From: Brevibacillus_D fluminis_A
GTDB taxonomy: Bacteria; Bacillota; Bacilli; Brevibacillales; Brevibacillaceae
Reading direction: 5' to 3'
Assembly: GCF_052072235.1 (NCBI RefSeq)
Contig: NZ_CM125436.1
Location: 4,706,001-4,770,000 of the forward strand
DNA length: 64,000 nucleotides
The position numbers and the translations under genes are program-made. Of this stretch, positions 34,438 through 43,739 are shown piece by piece; positions within the stretch are counted from its first letter, which is position 1, and each line of letters starts with the position of its first letter. Under the pieces are notes generated by a model. The model searched no databases. It saw nothing but the letters and a program-made list of their open reading frames with translations, and was not told the origin of the DNA.

Positions 34438-34842
34438 TCACGGTCTGGTTCCATCGCTTCCGGTATTCACCATAATCTGCGCCACCTGACTAAGCCGGCC
34501 GTAAAAAAGGTCGCGGCCCATTCCGTCCAGCCCGATCTCATCCATGGCTTCCTTCATGCAGGCCAACCAGGCCACCGCTCGTTCCGGCGTGATCGGGAAC
34601 GGCATGTGGCGCATGCGCATGGCGGGTGGGCCGAATTCATCGCTGTATAAGGTCGGCCCGCCGAGAAATTGCGTCAAAAACATTCGCTGTTTCCGCATGA
34701 TCTCCGCCATCTCGCCTTCGAACAGCGGAGCCAGGTCCGGATGCCGATACACGCGCGGGTAAAAAGCCTGTACCAATCGCGATACCGTCTCCTCTCCTCC
34801 AACCAACTGGTAAAGCGTCGTCGTATGCGCTGGCATTTCCAT
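34438..34842 (-). CDS. Truncated haemoglobin, group II
   Basis: 134 residues, two-over-two globin. YQLVGGEETVSRLVQAFYPRVYRHPDL contains the B-helix Tyr; FLGGPTLYSDEFGPPAMRMRH carries the proximal His, and FPITPERAVAWLACM the GH-region Trp. Group II globins bind O2/NO and help detoxify reactive nitrogen. Divergent from hcp with FNR-type boxes in between. GAGGTG precedes the ATG. Confidence 0.92.
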   Translation of the reverse strand: MEMPAHTTTLYQLVGGEETVSRLVQAFYPRVYRHPDLAPLFEGEMAEIMRKQRMFLTQFLGGPTLYSDEFGPPAMRMRHMPFPITPERAVAWLACMKEAMDEIGLDGMGRDLFYGRLSQVAQIMVNTGSDGTRP

Positions 34843-34906
34843 ATGTGCACCTCTTCTTTACTTTATTCTCTTATCGTTACTCTACCGCACGGGACGCCGT
34901 TTTGTC

Positions 34907-34922
34907 TGTGATCAGGATCACT
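34907..34922. promoter_or_regulatory. FNR/CRP-type box near the haemoglobin gene
   Basis: TGTGA-N6-TCACT, one mismatch from the palindromic FNR consensus, about 65 bases upstream of the haemoglobin start. Confidence 0.6.
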
Positions 34923-35005
34923 CGTTTTGTTTTACCATGCCGGCACACATGCGCCAGCTCCTCAAGACCCCGTCCCGCCACAATTTTCTTTTCTGTCACA
35001 TCGTG

Positions 35006-35048
35006 TGTGATTTACCTCACATCCTCCTCCGATTTTTCTCTTTATACT
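35006..35048 (+). promoter_or_regulatory. FNR-dependent-type promoter of hcp
   Basis: A perfect TGTGA-N6-TCACA (35006-35021) is followed by TATACT at 35043-35048. The box centre lies about 41 bases before the expected start of transcription, the class II activator position. Confidence 0.75.
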
Positions 35049-35083
35049 CAAGGCGAAATCAGAAAACGAGGAGTGATGGTCTC

Positions 35084-36382
35084 ATGTTTTGCTACCAATG
35101 CGAACAGACTCCAACAGGTGGTTGCAAGGTTGTTGGCGTTTGTGGAAAGAACGAAGAGCTTGCAAGTATTCAGGACACTATCATTTTTGCGCTGAAAGGC
35201 ATCGCTGCTTATGCGACCCATGCCCGACAGCTTGGATATATCGATCCAGAAGTGGATGGCATTACACAGGAAGCGCTCTATTTCACCTTGACCAACGTTA
35301 ATTTTAATCTGGACGAACACTTGGCAATGGCGATGAAGGTGGGAAAAGCAGCGATCAAAGTGATGGAGCTGCTGGATCGGGCGCATACGGAACATTTCGG
35401 CGTCCCACAACCGATTACGGTAACACAAAACAAAATTGAAGGAAAATGCATCGTCGTTACTGGTCACAACCTGTTTGCCCTGGAAGAGCTGTTGAAACAG
35501 ACGGAAGGCAAAGGAATCAACATCTACACCCATTCCGAGATGCTGCCTGCCCATGGCTACCCTGAACTGCGGAAGTATCCTCATCTGAAAGGAAACATCG
35601 GCAAGGCGTGGTACGACCAAAGACGGCTGTTTGAAGAATTCCCGGGCGCGATTTTGGCGACGACCAACTGCGTCATGCCGATCAAAGGCAGCTATGCCGA
35701 CCGCTTCTTCTCGTATGACATTGCCGGCCTGGAGCATGTGACCAAGATCGAGAACGACGACTTTACCCCGCTGATCGAAAAGGCGCTCGCGCTTCCCGAA
35801 GCTTCGATCGAATCGACGCAAACGCTATCGACCGGCTTCCATCATGAAACCGTGCTGGGTATCGCACCTGAAATCATTCAAGCCGTGAAGGCAGGCAATA
35901 TCAAGCGCTTCTTCGTCATCGCCGGCTGCGACGCTCCGGGCAAAGGCGGCGACTATTACCGCGAATTGGCAACATCGCTGCCGCCAGAAACGGTCATTCT
36001 CACGACATCCTGTGGCAAATTCCGGTTCAACGATGTCGATTACGGCACCGTGCCGGGCACCACTATCCCTCGCTATATCGATTTGGGGCAATGCAACAAC
36101 TCCGTATCGACGATCAAAATCGCCGCTGCACTCGCAGAAGCGTTCGAGTGCGAGGTCAATGAATTGCCTGTCAGCATCGTGCTTTCCTGGTTTGAACAAA
36201 AAGCGGTAGCCATCCTGCTCGGCTTGTTCAGCCTCGGCATCAAAGACATCCGCATCGGGCCGAAATTGCCGGAGTTCATTCAACCAGGGGTGCTGCAAGT
36301 GCTGCAAGACTTGTTTGCGATCAAACTGATTGGCGACGCGCAGACAGATATGCAAGAAATGCTCGGGGCTGCGGCTCACTAA
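35084..36382 (+). CDS. hcp: Hybrid cluster protein (hydroxylamine/NO reductase)
   Basis: 432 residues. MFCYQCEQT...GGC...GVCGK gives the N-terminal cubane cluster pattern C-x2-C-x7-C-x5-C; hybrid-cluster ligands are in GHNLFALEEL, ATTNCVMP, AGCDAPG, LTTSCGKFRFND and QCNNS. It is about 120 residues shorter than the E. coli protein, fitting the class that lacks the second helical bundle. Hcp reduces NO or hydroxylamine in anaerobic nitrosative stress. No hcr reductase adjoins. The frame continues upstream to 34937 but homology begins here. Confidence 0.94.
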   Translation: MFCYQCEQTPTGGCKVVGVCGKNEELASIQDTIIFALKGIAAYATHARQLGYIDPEVDGITQEALYFTLTNVNFNLDEHLAMAMKVGKAAIKVMELLDRAHTEHFGVPQPITVTQNKIEGKCIVVTGHNLFALEELLKQTEGKGINIYTHSEMLPAHGYPELRKYPHLKGNIGKAWYDQRRLFEEFPGAILATTNCVMPIKGSYADRFFSYDIAGLEHVTKIENDDFTPLIEKALALPEASIESTQTLSTGFHHETVLGIAPEIIQAVKAGNIKRFFVIAGCDAPGKGGDYYRELATSLPPETVILTTSCGKFRFNDVDYGTVPGTTIPRYIDLGQCNNSVSTIKIAAALAEAFECEVNELPVSIVLSWFEQKAVAILLGLFSLGIKDIRIGPKLPEFIQPGVLQVLQDLFAIKLIGDAQTDMQEMLGAAAH

Positions 36383-36390
36383 GAACAGCT

Positions 36391-36431
36391 GAAAAACATT
36401 TGGCATATGCAACTTTTGCCAAATGTTTTTT
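36391..36431 (+). terminator. Terminator of hcp
   Basis: AAAACATTTGGCA / TGCCAAATGTTTT stem with seven T, just after the stop codon. Confidence 0.9.
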
Positions 36432-36481
36432 TATTTCCTACAATCATACTAAGCACTGACATCTGATCAGGAGGAATGCAC

Positions 36482-36727
36482 ATGCATCCCAAACACGTCC
36501 CCCTGCACAACCGGCACCTGTACTCGACCGGTGCCATGGTGCTGCCTGAGGCAGTCACGCTGCCTGAACGTCCGGCCGGCTACGACCGCGTGGCACAGAT
36601 GGTCATGTCCGGAAAGCTGGCGGAACCGGAGCAAATCGTGTCGGCATGCGAAGCGTTTTGGAACGGGCTTGTGGAGTGGGCAGCAGCGCACGGGTATCAG
36701 ATTGATTCCGAGCGGATTCCGTTTTAA
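36482..36727 (+). CDS. Conserved-type hypothetical protein, 81 residues
   Basis: Not recognised. Begins MHPKHVPLHNRHLYSTGAM, His-rich, then a Pro-rich turn and two helices ending WNGLVEWAAAHGYQIDSERI. ATG 36482 has AGGAGG at ideal distance and the gene ends at its own terminator, so it is probably real. No Cys. It sits after the hcp terminator, so any link with hcp is only positional. Confidence 0.65.
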   Translation: MHPKHVPLHNRHLYSTGAMVLPEAVTLPERPAGYDRVAQMVMSGKLAEPEQIVSACEAFWNGLVEWAAAHGYQIDSERIPF

Positions 36728-36734
36728 TGAAGCG

Positions 36735-36771
36735 AAGACCCCTTGTATGGTACGAGGGGTCTTTGCTTTTT
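36735..36771. terminator. Bidirectional terminator
   Basis: GACCCCTTGTA-TGG-TACGAGGGGTC stem followed by T-rich sequence, between convergent genes. Confidence 0.8.
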
Positions 36772-36790
36772 CATTTTCAGCACAGCGCTT

Positions 36791-37843
36791 CTATTTCGCG
36801 GAAGCTTCCCACTTGGCAACTTCCTCCCGCACACGCGGTGCCACCTCGGTACCCAAGAGGCGAATCGCGTTCATCACGTGCTCATGCGGCATCGTGCCGA
36901 CAGGAACGTGCAGCATAAACCGCGTGATGCCCACCTGTTTGCGCAGATGGATGATCTTCTCGGCAACGGTTTTCGGATCGCCCACGTACAGCGCGCCCTC
37001 AAAGCTGCGCGCCGCGTCAAAGCTGGAACGGTCGTAATGCCCCCAGCCGCGCTCGCGGCCCAGCACGTTCATCGCTTGCTGGGTCGATGGGAAGAACGTG
37101 TCGGCAGCCGTCTGCGTGTCTTCCGCAATGAAGCCGTGCGAATGCGACGCAACGCGCAGCGTGGACGGATCATGTCCGGCCTGGGCTGCCGCTCTTTTGT
37201 ACAGCTCGACAAGCGGGGCAAACTGCACCGGCCGCCCGCCAATAATCGCAAGCACAAGCGGCAAGCCCAGGATGCCTGCGCGGATGGCAGATTGCGCATT
37301 TCCGCCGCTGCCAATCCAGACAGGCAGCGGATTCTGGACCGGCCGCGGGTAAACCCCCAGATTGTGAATCGCCGGTCGATGCTTGCCCGTCCACGTCACT
37401 TTTTCCGACTCGCGAATTTTCAAAAGCAGCGCCAGCTTCTCGTCAAACAGCTCGTCATAATCGTCCAGGTCATAGCCGAATAACGGAAACGACTCGATGA
37501 AGGAGCCGCGTCCCGCCATAATTTCCGCTCGCCCGTTCGATACGGCATCAAGCGTCGCAAAATCTTGGAAAACACGCACCGGATCGGCGGACGAAAGCAC
37601 CGTCACGGCGCTTGTCAGCCGAATCCGTTTCGTCTGTGTGGCTGCAGCTGCCAGCACGATCGCAGGCGAGGATGCCGCATAATCTTTGCGGTGGTGCTCC
37701 CCGACGCCAAAGACGTCGAGCCCGACCTGATCCGCCAGTACAATCTCCTCGACCACTTCGCGCAGGCGCTGCGCATGGCTGATGACTTCACCGGTCTGGA
37801 CATCGGGTGTGGTTTCTACAAATGTGCTGAGGCCTATTTCCAT
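36791..37843 (-). CDS. LLM-class flavin-dependent oxidoreductase (luciferase-like)
   Basis: 350 residues, bacterial luciferase TIM-barrel family. MEIGLSTFVETTPDVQTG, VGEHHRKDYAASSPAIVLAA, RIRLTSAVTVLSSADPVRV and VGDPKTVAEKIIHLRKQVG are typical. Uses reduced flavin to oxygenate an unknown substrate. ATG 37843 behind AAAAGGAG is preferred over the 50 residues-longer frame. Divergent from a MerR-type regulator that could share the intergenic region. Confidence 0.9.
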   Translation of the reverse strand: MEIGLSTFVETTPDVQTGEVISHAQRLREVVEEIVLADQVGLDVFGVGEHHRKDYAASSPAIVLAAAATQTKRIRLTSAVTVLSSADPVRVFQDFATLDAVSNGRAEIMAGRGSFIESFPLFGYDLDDYDELFDEKLALLLKIRESEKVTWTGKHRPAIHNLGVYPRPVQNPLPVWIGSGGNAQSAIRAGILGLPLVLAIIGGRPVQFAPLVELYKRAAAQAGHDPSTLRVASHSHGFIAEDTQTAADTFFPSTQQAMNVLGRERGWGHYDRSSFDAARSFEGALYVGDPKTVAEKIIHLRKQVGITRFMLHVPVGTMPHEHVMNAIRLLGTEVAPRVREEVAKWEASAK

Positions 37844-37888
37844 GTGGTTGTGCTCCTTTTGGGCAGTTGTTTTTGCGGTATTTTGCAG

Positions 37889-37919
37889 TGGACTTTTCCC
37901 TTGGGGGAAAGTGTACAGT
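37889..37919 (+). promoter_or_regulatory. MerR-type promoter with 19-bp spacer
   Basis: TGGACT (37889-37894), 19-base spacer, TACAGT (37914-37919). The spacer holds an inverted repeat, ACTTTTCCC and GGGGAAAGT around TTG (37892-37912), the geometry on which MerR activators act. Confidence 0.65.
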
Positions 37920-37967
37920 AGAAATGGAACAAAGTAGCGAATCGAGATATATGTAGGAGGTGTCTTC

Positions 37968-38792
37968 TTGCTGTCGATTGGAGAATTCTCCAAGATATGT
38001 GAAGTCTCTACAAAAACGCTTCGCTATTACGATGAAATGGGCTTACTCACTCCGGATGAGATTAACCCGGAAAACGGCTATCGCTATTATTCCATCCGGC
38101 AGTTAAAAAGAATGCTTTTTATCAACCGTTTGAAATCTTACCATTTTTCTTTGGAAGAAATCAAAACCATTCTGGAATGGGAAGCGGATCAAGCAGAAGA
38201 GAAGCTTCGTTCTGCCCTTATTCGCAAGAGGCATGAAATCCAGGAAAAACGGAATGCTCTTGATGATACCTTGAAACAAATGAGCGGCGATATTTTACAG
38301 GTAGAGAAAGGCATTTCCATTATGTCATACCTTGACCAAATCGATGTACAACTTGTTGAAACCAAGCCGATGACTCTCCTTTCAATCCGTCAAAGGATGA
38401 GCAGGGATGACTATGCTGCAGGGTATGAAAAGCATTTTGGCAGGCTGTATGAAAAGATTGCGAATGAAAAACTCACCTTGCTTGGTACGCCAATGACTTT
38501 TTATCACAGCCAGGAATACGATCCTGCCGGCAATGATACAGAGTTTGCCATCCCGATAAAAGAGAGGGTAAAAGGAACGCGAGATGTACCTGGCGAACTG
38601 TGCGCGCGTTCGGTTTTACAAGGTTCCTATCAAGAATTGACATCGGTATACGCCAAGCTGAGGGAATGGACGGAACATGAAGGATACGAGTTGGTGAAAT
38701 CGCCCTATGAAGTATATGTAACGGACCATCGTCAAGCCGCCGTTCCCGAGGACATTGTTACGGAGGTGTATTTTCCTGTAAAGAAAAAATAG
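37968..38792 (+). CDS. MerR-family regulator with GyrI-like effector domain
   Basis: 274 residues, BmrR-like layout. N-terminal winged helix LSIGEFSKICEVSTKTLRYYDEMGLLTP, coiled dimer helix to about residue 110, then a GyrI-like ligand domain (VQLVETKPMTLLSIRQRMS to the C terminus). Starts with TTG 37968 behind GGAGG. It probably binds a hydrophobic or cationic compound and activates its own operon, including the hydrolase that follows. Confidence 0.9.
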   Translation: MLSIGEFSKICEVSTKTLRYYDEMGLLTPDEINPENGYRYYSIRQLKRMLFINRLKSYHFSLEEIKTILEWEADQAEEKLRSALIRKRHEIQEKRNALDDTLKQMSGDILQVEKGISIMSYLDQIDVQLVETKPMTLLSIRQRMSRDDYAAGYEKHFGRLYEKIANEKLTLLGTPMTFYHSQEYDPAGNDTEFAIPIKERVKGTRDVPGELCARSVLQGSYQELTSVYAKLREWTEHEGYELVKSPYEVYVTDHRQAAVPEDIVTEVYFPVKKK

Positions 38793-38832
38793 CCGCTCAT
38801 GAAACAAAAACGCATTGCAGGAGGTAGTTATC

Positions 38833-39854
38833 ATGCAAAGAAACTACTGGCCAACCACTGAATGGCAATCCGCAGACCCGGCAGCCTTGGGAATGGACCA
38901 TGAAAAGCTTTCACAGCTTGAACCGGTGATAAAATCCGCGTACAGCAATTGTACCGGCATTGTTGTAGTGAGAAATGGATATGTGGCGTACGAAAGATAT
39001 GATCACGGCTATGGCCCGGATGATGCGCTCCATGTGGCGTCTGTAACGAAAAGCGTCTTGTCTGCCCTCATTGGCATTGCCATCGATGCAGGATGTATAC
39101 AAAGCGTAGACCAGAAGGCGCTTGATTTTTTCCCCGAATACGTTCCCGCTGCTGCAGATCGGCAGAAACGCGACATCACCATACGCCATCTTCTCACCAT
39201 GACCGCCCCTTACCCTTTTGAAGACTGGCAAGAACCGCTGGACAAGATGTGTATGCAGCCCGACTGGGTAACGTATACGCTTGATAGGCTGGGCCAAAAA
39301 GGGACGATTGGAACGTTTAAATACTCCACCGCAGGGGCCCATCTGCTTTCAGCGATCATCACTCGCAGCACAGGAAAAAGTGCCCGTGCGTTTGCCAACG
39401 AACGTTTATTTGCTCCCATCGGCATGAAGCAAATCCCGGATTATGAAATGGAATCATTCGGATTTGAGGATTTATTCGGGAAAAGGTTAGGGGATGGGTG
39501 AAAGACCCAAACAACAACTCCACAGGAGGATGGGGGCTGACGCTGACTCCCCGTGATATGGCGCGTTTTGGCTTTCTCTATCTGAACGGCGGCATGTGGG
39601 ACAATCATCAGGTGATCCCGAAGGCATGGATTGACGAATCTACCGCCATGAACCACCATCATTACGGATATTTATGGTGGTTACGCGAAGAGGGCGGCGT
39701 TTTTGCATACCTAGCAATGGGCGATGGCGGTAACGTCATTTGCTGCATTCCAGAAAAAGACCTGGTCGTCGCAATTGCATCTGAATTCGTCATGGCTCCT
39801 CGCGATCGGTGGACATTGATCAAAGAGTGGGTGATTCCGGCTGTGAGAGGCTGA
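38833..39854 (+). pseudogene. Serine hydrolase (beta-lactamase family) interrupted by a frameshift
   Basis: Penicillin-binding-protein/esterase fold. SVTKSVLSALIG has the catalytic S-x-x-K and YSTAGAHLLSAII the Tyr motif; the second part continues STGGWGLTLTPRDMARFGFL and YGYLWWLREEGGVF. The reading frame changes by one base near 39489 (TTAGGGGATGG): a single missing base would restore about 340 continuous residues. The two pieces are 38833-39501 and about 39489-39854. Both halves are well preserved, so the lesion is recent or a sequencing error. AGGAGG precedes ATG 38833. Confidence 0.85.
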
Positions 39855-39878
39855 CTGGCGATCGAAGATTTTGGTACC

Positions 39879-39920
39879 GAAAAGGAGCTGCCCGCTTTGA
39901 AAAGAGGCAGCTCCTTTTTG
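39879..39920 (+). terminator. Terminator after the serine hydrolase
   Basis: AAAGGAGCTGCC / GGCAGCTCCTTTTT stem-loop, U-tract on the plus strand. Confidence 0.85.
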
Positions 39921-39968
39921 GATTCCGGTTGGTGATCAGGCTGAACGGTGCTTGATTAACCAACCATT

Positions 39969-41690
39969 TTAGCTATGAAAATCCAGTCCCGACTTCACTT
40001 CTTTCACATACCCCGCCCGGATGACGAAATCTCCGAAATGCTCGCCTTCCTCCCGTTCCTTCGCGTAACGGTTCAAGATCGGCCGCAGCTCCGCCAAAAT
40101 TTCCGCCTCTCCGATGTTTTCGCGATACAGCTTGTTCAAGCGATGGCCGGTGAAACTGCCGCCCAAATACATGTTGTACTTGCCGACTGCCTTCCCGATA
40201 AAGGAGATTTCCGCCAGGGCAGGTCTCGCGCATCCGTTGGGGCAGCCTGTCATGCGAATGACGATCTCCTCATCGCGCAAGCCCGCCTCATCCAAGATCA
40301 GCTCGAGCTTATCCAGCAGCGTCGGCAAATAGCGCTCCGACTCGGCCATCGCCAATCCGCATGTCGGCAACGAAACGCAGGCCATGGAGTTTCTTCGCAG
40401 CGCGGAATAGGAAGCGCCGTCGGTAAGCCCATATTGTTGAATGAGCTGTTCGATTTCCTGTTTCTTTTCGCCGGTGACATTCCCGATGATGAGGTTCTGA
40501 TTCGGCGTCAGGCGGAAATCACCGGTATGCACCTTGGCGATTTCCCGCAGGCCCGCCATCAAACGGTAGTTGTCCTCGTCCTTCACGCGGCCATTTTGAA
40601 TGAAAAGGGTAAAATGCCAGTTGTCGTCGCTCCCTTTCACCCAGCCGTAGCGGTCGCCATTATGCTCGAAATGATAGGCCCGCGTCTCCTCCAGCTTCCA
40701 GCCAAGACGCTGCTCCAGCTCGTGGATGAACCATTCGATACCGCGGTCGTCGATCGTATATTTGAACCGGGCATGCTTCCGCACCGCACGATCGCCGTAG
40801 TCTCGCTGGATCATGACCGTTTTCTCGGCGACATCCAGCAGTTGCTCCGGCGTAATGAATCCGATGACCCGCGCCACCTGCGGATACGTCTTCGGATCGC
40901 CGTGCGTCATGCCCATTCCGCCGCCGACGGCAACGTTGAAACCCAGCAGCCGCCCTTCCTCATGAATGGCGATGAAGCCCAGGTCCTGAGAGAAAACGTC
41001 CACATCGTTGGCAGGCGGAACCGCGATCCCAATCTTGAACTTGCGCGGCAGGTAGACGGGGCCATAGATCGGTTCTTGCTCTTCTGCTTCCAGACTGTCA
41101 ACTACCTTCTCTTCATCCAGCCAAATTTCATAATAGGCGCGGGTCCGTGGGTCCAGATGGTTGCTCAGTTTTTTGGCCCATTCGTACACCTGTTCATGCA
41201 CGTCTGACTGGTACGGATTCGGGTTGCACATGACGTTGCGGTTCACATCCCCGCAAGCAGCCAGTGTACTCAGCAAAGCATCGTTTACTTCTTTGATGAC
41301 ATTTTTCATATTCCACTTGATGACGCCATGCAGCTGGAAAGACTGACGGGTCGTCAAGCGAATCGTCCCGTTGGCAAACCGCTGGGCAATATCGTCCATC
41401 ATGAGCCATTGCCCAGGCGTGACAACCCCACCTGCCGCACGCACGCGCACCATGAATTGGTAGGCCGGCTCCAGCTTTTGTTTTTGCCGTTCGTTGCGCA
41501 AATCCCGGTCATCCTGCATGTAGCTGCCATGGAATTTCATCAAACGGTTATCGTCTTCAGGGATCGACCCTGTAATTCGATCTTTCAGCGTTTCCGCCAG
41601 GCTTCCCCGCAAATAATCGCTTCGGCGTTTAATATCCTCGACATCGCTGTGAGGAGCACTGTTTGGCGAAAGCAAATGATTTTCTGACAT
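39969..41690 (-). CDS. cysI: Sulfite reductase haemoprotein beta subunit
   Basis: 573 residues. Reduces sulfite to sulfide with sirohaem and a [4Fe-4S] cluster: ligand motifs CVSLPTCGLAMAESER and MTGCPNGCARPALAEI. Substrate-site arginines lie in TIRLTTRQSFQLHGV and LAACGDVNRNVMCNP. Follows cysJ by 34 bases. Electrons come from CysJ using NADPH. Confidence 0.96.
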   Translation of the reverse strand: MSENHLLSPNSAPHSDVEDIKRRSDYLRGSLAETLKDRITGSIPEDDNRLMKFHGSYMQDDRDLRNERQKQKLEPAYQFMVRVRAAGGVVTPGQWLMMDDIAQRFANGTIRLTTRQSFQLHGVIKWNMKNVIKEVNDALLSTLAACGDVNRNVMCNPNPYQSDVHEQVYEWAKKLSNHLDPRTRAYYEIWLDEEKVVDSLEAEEQEPIYGPVYLPRKFKIGIAVPPANDVDVFSQDLGFIAIHEEGRLLGFNVAVGGGMGMTHGDPKTYPQVARVIGFITPEQLLDVAEKTVMIQRDYGDRAVRKHARFKYTIDDRGIEWFIHELEQRLGWKLEETRAYHFEHNGDRYGWVKGSDDNWHFTLFIQNGRVKDEDNYRLMAGLREIAKVHTGDFRLTPNQNLIIGNVTGEKKQEIEQLIQQYGLTDGASYSALRRNSMACVSLPTCGLAMAESERYLPTLLDKLELILDEAGLRDEEIVIRMTGCPNGCARPALAEISFIGKAVGKYNMYLGGSFTGHRLNKLYRENIGEAEILAELRPILNRYAKEREEGEHFGDFVIRAGYVKEVKSGLDFHS

Positions 41691-41724
41691 GCTTCATATC
41701 TCCTCTCGCTATCTATGATCAATC

Positions 41725-43557
41725 CTAGTACACATCTCGCTGATAACGTTTTTCCTGCTGCAGCCGTTTCAAATAGGCGACAGCTTCCTCTGCGTCAAGC
41801 CCACCCTCTTGCTGGAGAATGGCGATCAAGGCGGCGTGGACGTCGTGCGCCATCTTTTTCTCGTCGCCGCATACGTATACGTGCGCTCCATCCTGCAGCC
41901 ATTGGTAAAGCTCCTTGCTCTTCTCCAGCATCCGGTGCTGCACGTACACCTTTTCGCTCGAATCGCGAGAGAATGCGACATCCATGCGCGTCAGCACGCC
42001 TTCTTTGAGCCAACGCTGCCAGTCCAGCTGATAGAGAAAATCTGTGGAGAAATGCTGGTCGCCATAGAAAAGCCACGTCTTGCCCTGCGCCCCAAGCTCT
42101 TCGCGTTCCCCCAGAAAGGCGCGGAATGGCGCGACACCGGTGCCCGGTCCGATCATGATCAGCGGAGTATCCGGATTAGCCGGAAGCTTGAAGTTGGGGT
42201 TGTTCTGCACAAAGACCGGCAGCGTTTCCCCTGCTTCCAGACGGTCTGCGACATAGCTCGAACATACGCCGTACCGCTCACGTCCATGCGCCTCGTATTG
42301 AACTTTGCGAATTGTCAGATGCACCTCGTCCGGGTAGGACTGCAAGCTGCTGGAGATCGAATAGAGGCGCGGCGGCAGCTTTCTGAGAATGGGGACGAAA
42401 TCTTTGGCAGACACGCCCTTCAGGTTGTAGTCTTGAACCAGATCCAGCAAATCACGACTGCGGACATACTCTCGCAGCTCCTGCTCCCGTCCTTCCGCAA
42501 GCAGCTCCTGCAGCCCGTTTCCGGAAACAAGCTTTGCCGCCTGTTCCAGAATAGGCTTGGTGAGAACCGTGATTTCATAATGGCTCGTGAGCGCCTCTTC
42601 CAATGGGCGTTCTTCCCCGTTCTTCTGAATCGGTACAAGCTCTTCTGGCTTCCAACCCATCGCATCAATTAACTCACTGACGAGGCGCGGATGATTTTTG
42701 GCGTAGATGCCCAAACAATCGCCCGGTTCATAGGTAAGATTGGACCCTTCCAGGGAGATTTCCAGATGGCGCGTCTCCTTATCCGATCCGCGACCGTTCA
42801 GGTTCAGGTTTTCCAGCACGGTAGCCTGGAACGGGTTCGACCGGGAGTATTCGGTTTCGGTTGGTGTTCCGATTAAGGTCGCTGTGCCGCTAATGCTTGT
42901 AGCTGCGACCTGGTTTGCCGACGCTTCACCGAGAGCAGCCAGGACTTGGTTGATCCACGAAGTGGCCTGCTCGTCGTAGTCAACATCGCAATCGACGCGG
43001 GGCGTCAGGCGCTTGCCTCCGAGTTCTTCCAGCCGCTTGTCGAACTCTTTGCCGGTTTGGCAGAAAAATTCATAAGAGGTGTCGCCCAATGCCAACACGG
43101 AAAACCGCAGGCCTTCCAATTGAGGCGCTCTCTTGCTGTGCAAAAATTCGTGGAAGGAGATGGCGTTATCCGGCGGTTCGCCTTCGCCGTGCGTGCTTAC
43201 CACAACGAGCAGGTTTTGCACCTTTTTCAACGTGTTCGTCTTGAAATCGCTCATCGAAGAGAGCGTTACGGAAAAGCCCTGCTCCTGGAGCTTGCCGGTC
43301 AGCTTTTTGGCCAACTTTTGGCTGTTGCCGGATTGGGAGCCGAAAAGCACGGTCACCTCTTTGGAAATGACTTGCCCGCTTGCATTTGCGTGTGAAGCCG
43401 CTTGAACCCCGGCGGCCACCGTTGTTTCCGCTTGGGAAAGAGCCGAAAGATAACCGCTCAGCCAAACCTTTTGCACTCCCGAAAGCGTGGGTAGCAACCG
43501 ATTCAGTAGCTCCACTTGTTCCTGACTAAATGGACTGTCTGTCACCTTGAGTACCAA
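41725..43557 (-). CDS. cysJ: Sulfite reductase flavoprotein alpha subunit
   Basis: 610 residues. Flavodoxin domain from about residue 80 (TVLFGSQSGNSQKLAKKL, STHGEGEPPDNAISFHEF), then a connecting/FAD domain with RLYSISSSLQSYPDEVHLTI and an NADP domain with GPGTGVAPFRAFLGERE. Starts with TTG 43557 behind GAGGTG; this recovers the LKVTDSPFSQEQVELLNRLL start of Bacillus-type CysJ. Heads the cysJI operon. Confidence 0.95.
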   Translation of the reverse strand: MVLKVTDSPFSQEQVELLNRLLPTLSGVQKVWLSGYLSALSQAETTVAAGVQAASHANASGQVISKEVTVLFGSQSGNSQKLAKKLTGKLQEQGFSVTLSSMSDFKTNTLKKVQNLLVVVSTHGEGEPPDNAISFHEFLHSKRAPQLEGLRFSVLALGDTSYEFFCQTGKEFDKRLEELGGKRLTPRVDCDVDYDEQATSWINQVLAALGEASANQVAATSISGTATLIGTPTETEYSRSNPFQATVLENLNLNGRGSDKETRHLEISLEGSNLTYEPGDCLGIYAKNHPRLVSELIDAMGWKPEELVPIQKNGEERPLEEALTSHYEITVLTKPILEQAAKLVSGNGLQELLAEGREQELREYVRSRDLLDLVQDYNLKGVSAKDFVPILRKLPPRLYSISSSLQSYPDEVHLTIRKVQYEAHGRERYGVCSSYVADRLEAGETLPVFVQNNPNFKLPANPDTPLIMIGPGTGVAPFRAFLGEREELGAQGKTWLFYGDQHFSTDFLYQLDWQRWLKEGVLTRMDVAFSRDSSEKVYVQHRMLEKSKELYQWLQDGAHVYVCGDEKKMAHDVHAALIAILQQEGGLDAEEAVAYLKRLQQEKRYQRDVY

Positions 43558-43662
43558 CAATATGCACCTCGCATAGGACGGAATTATTCCGAGTAAACTT
43601 ATATACTTTGTTTTATTTGAATTAAAACTACCACAGGAAGGGGGTATGAGCAATCAGAATCG

Positions 43663-43679
43663 CTTATGACGATGATAAG
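43663..43679 (-). promoter_or_regulatory. CysL-type LysR box upstream of cysJI
   Basis: CTTAT-N7-ATAAG is a perfect LTTR motif, 106 bases upstream of cysJ, as known for CysL control of cysJI in Bacillus. No LysR gene is present in the window. Confidence 0.6.
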
Positions 43680-43707
43680 TTTTGCTTATTGTGGGGGAGA
43701 AGTGAAT

Positions 43708-43739
43708 AAGCCCGGTCCTGGGGGTTAGGGACCGGGCTT
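43708..43739. other. Strong hairpin without an obvious gene
   Basis: AAGCCCGGTCC / GGACCGGGCTT, loop of ten. A short T-rich run follows only on the plus strand, where no gene leads into it; it may end minus-strand transcription from the MerR gene or be a relic. Confidence 0.5.

Noticed and set aside
43708..43739. cysJI riboswitch or attenuator
   Set aside because: The hairpin is upstream of the CysL box and promoter region, not in the leader, and no S-box or T-box features are seen.
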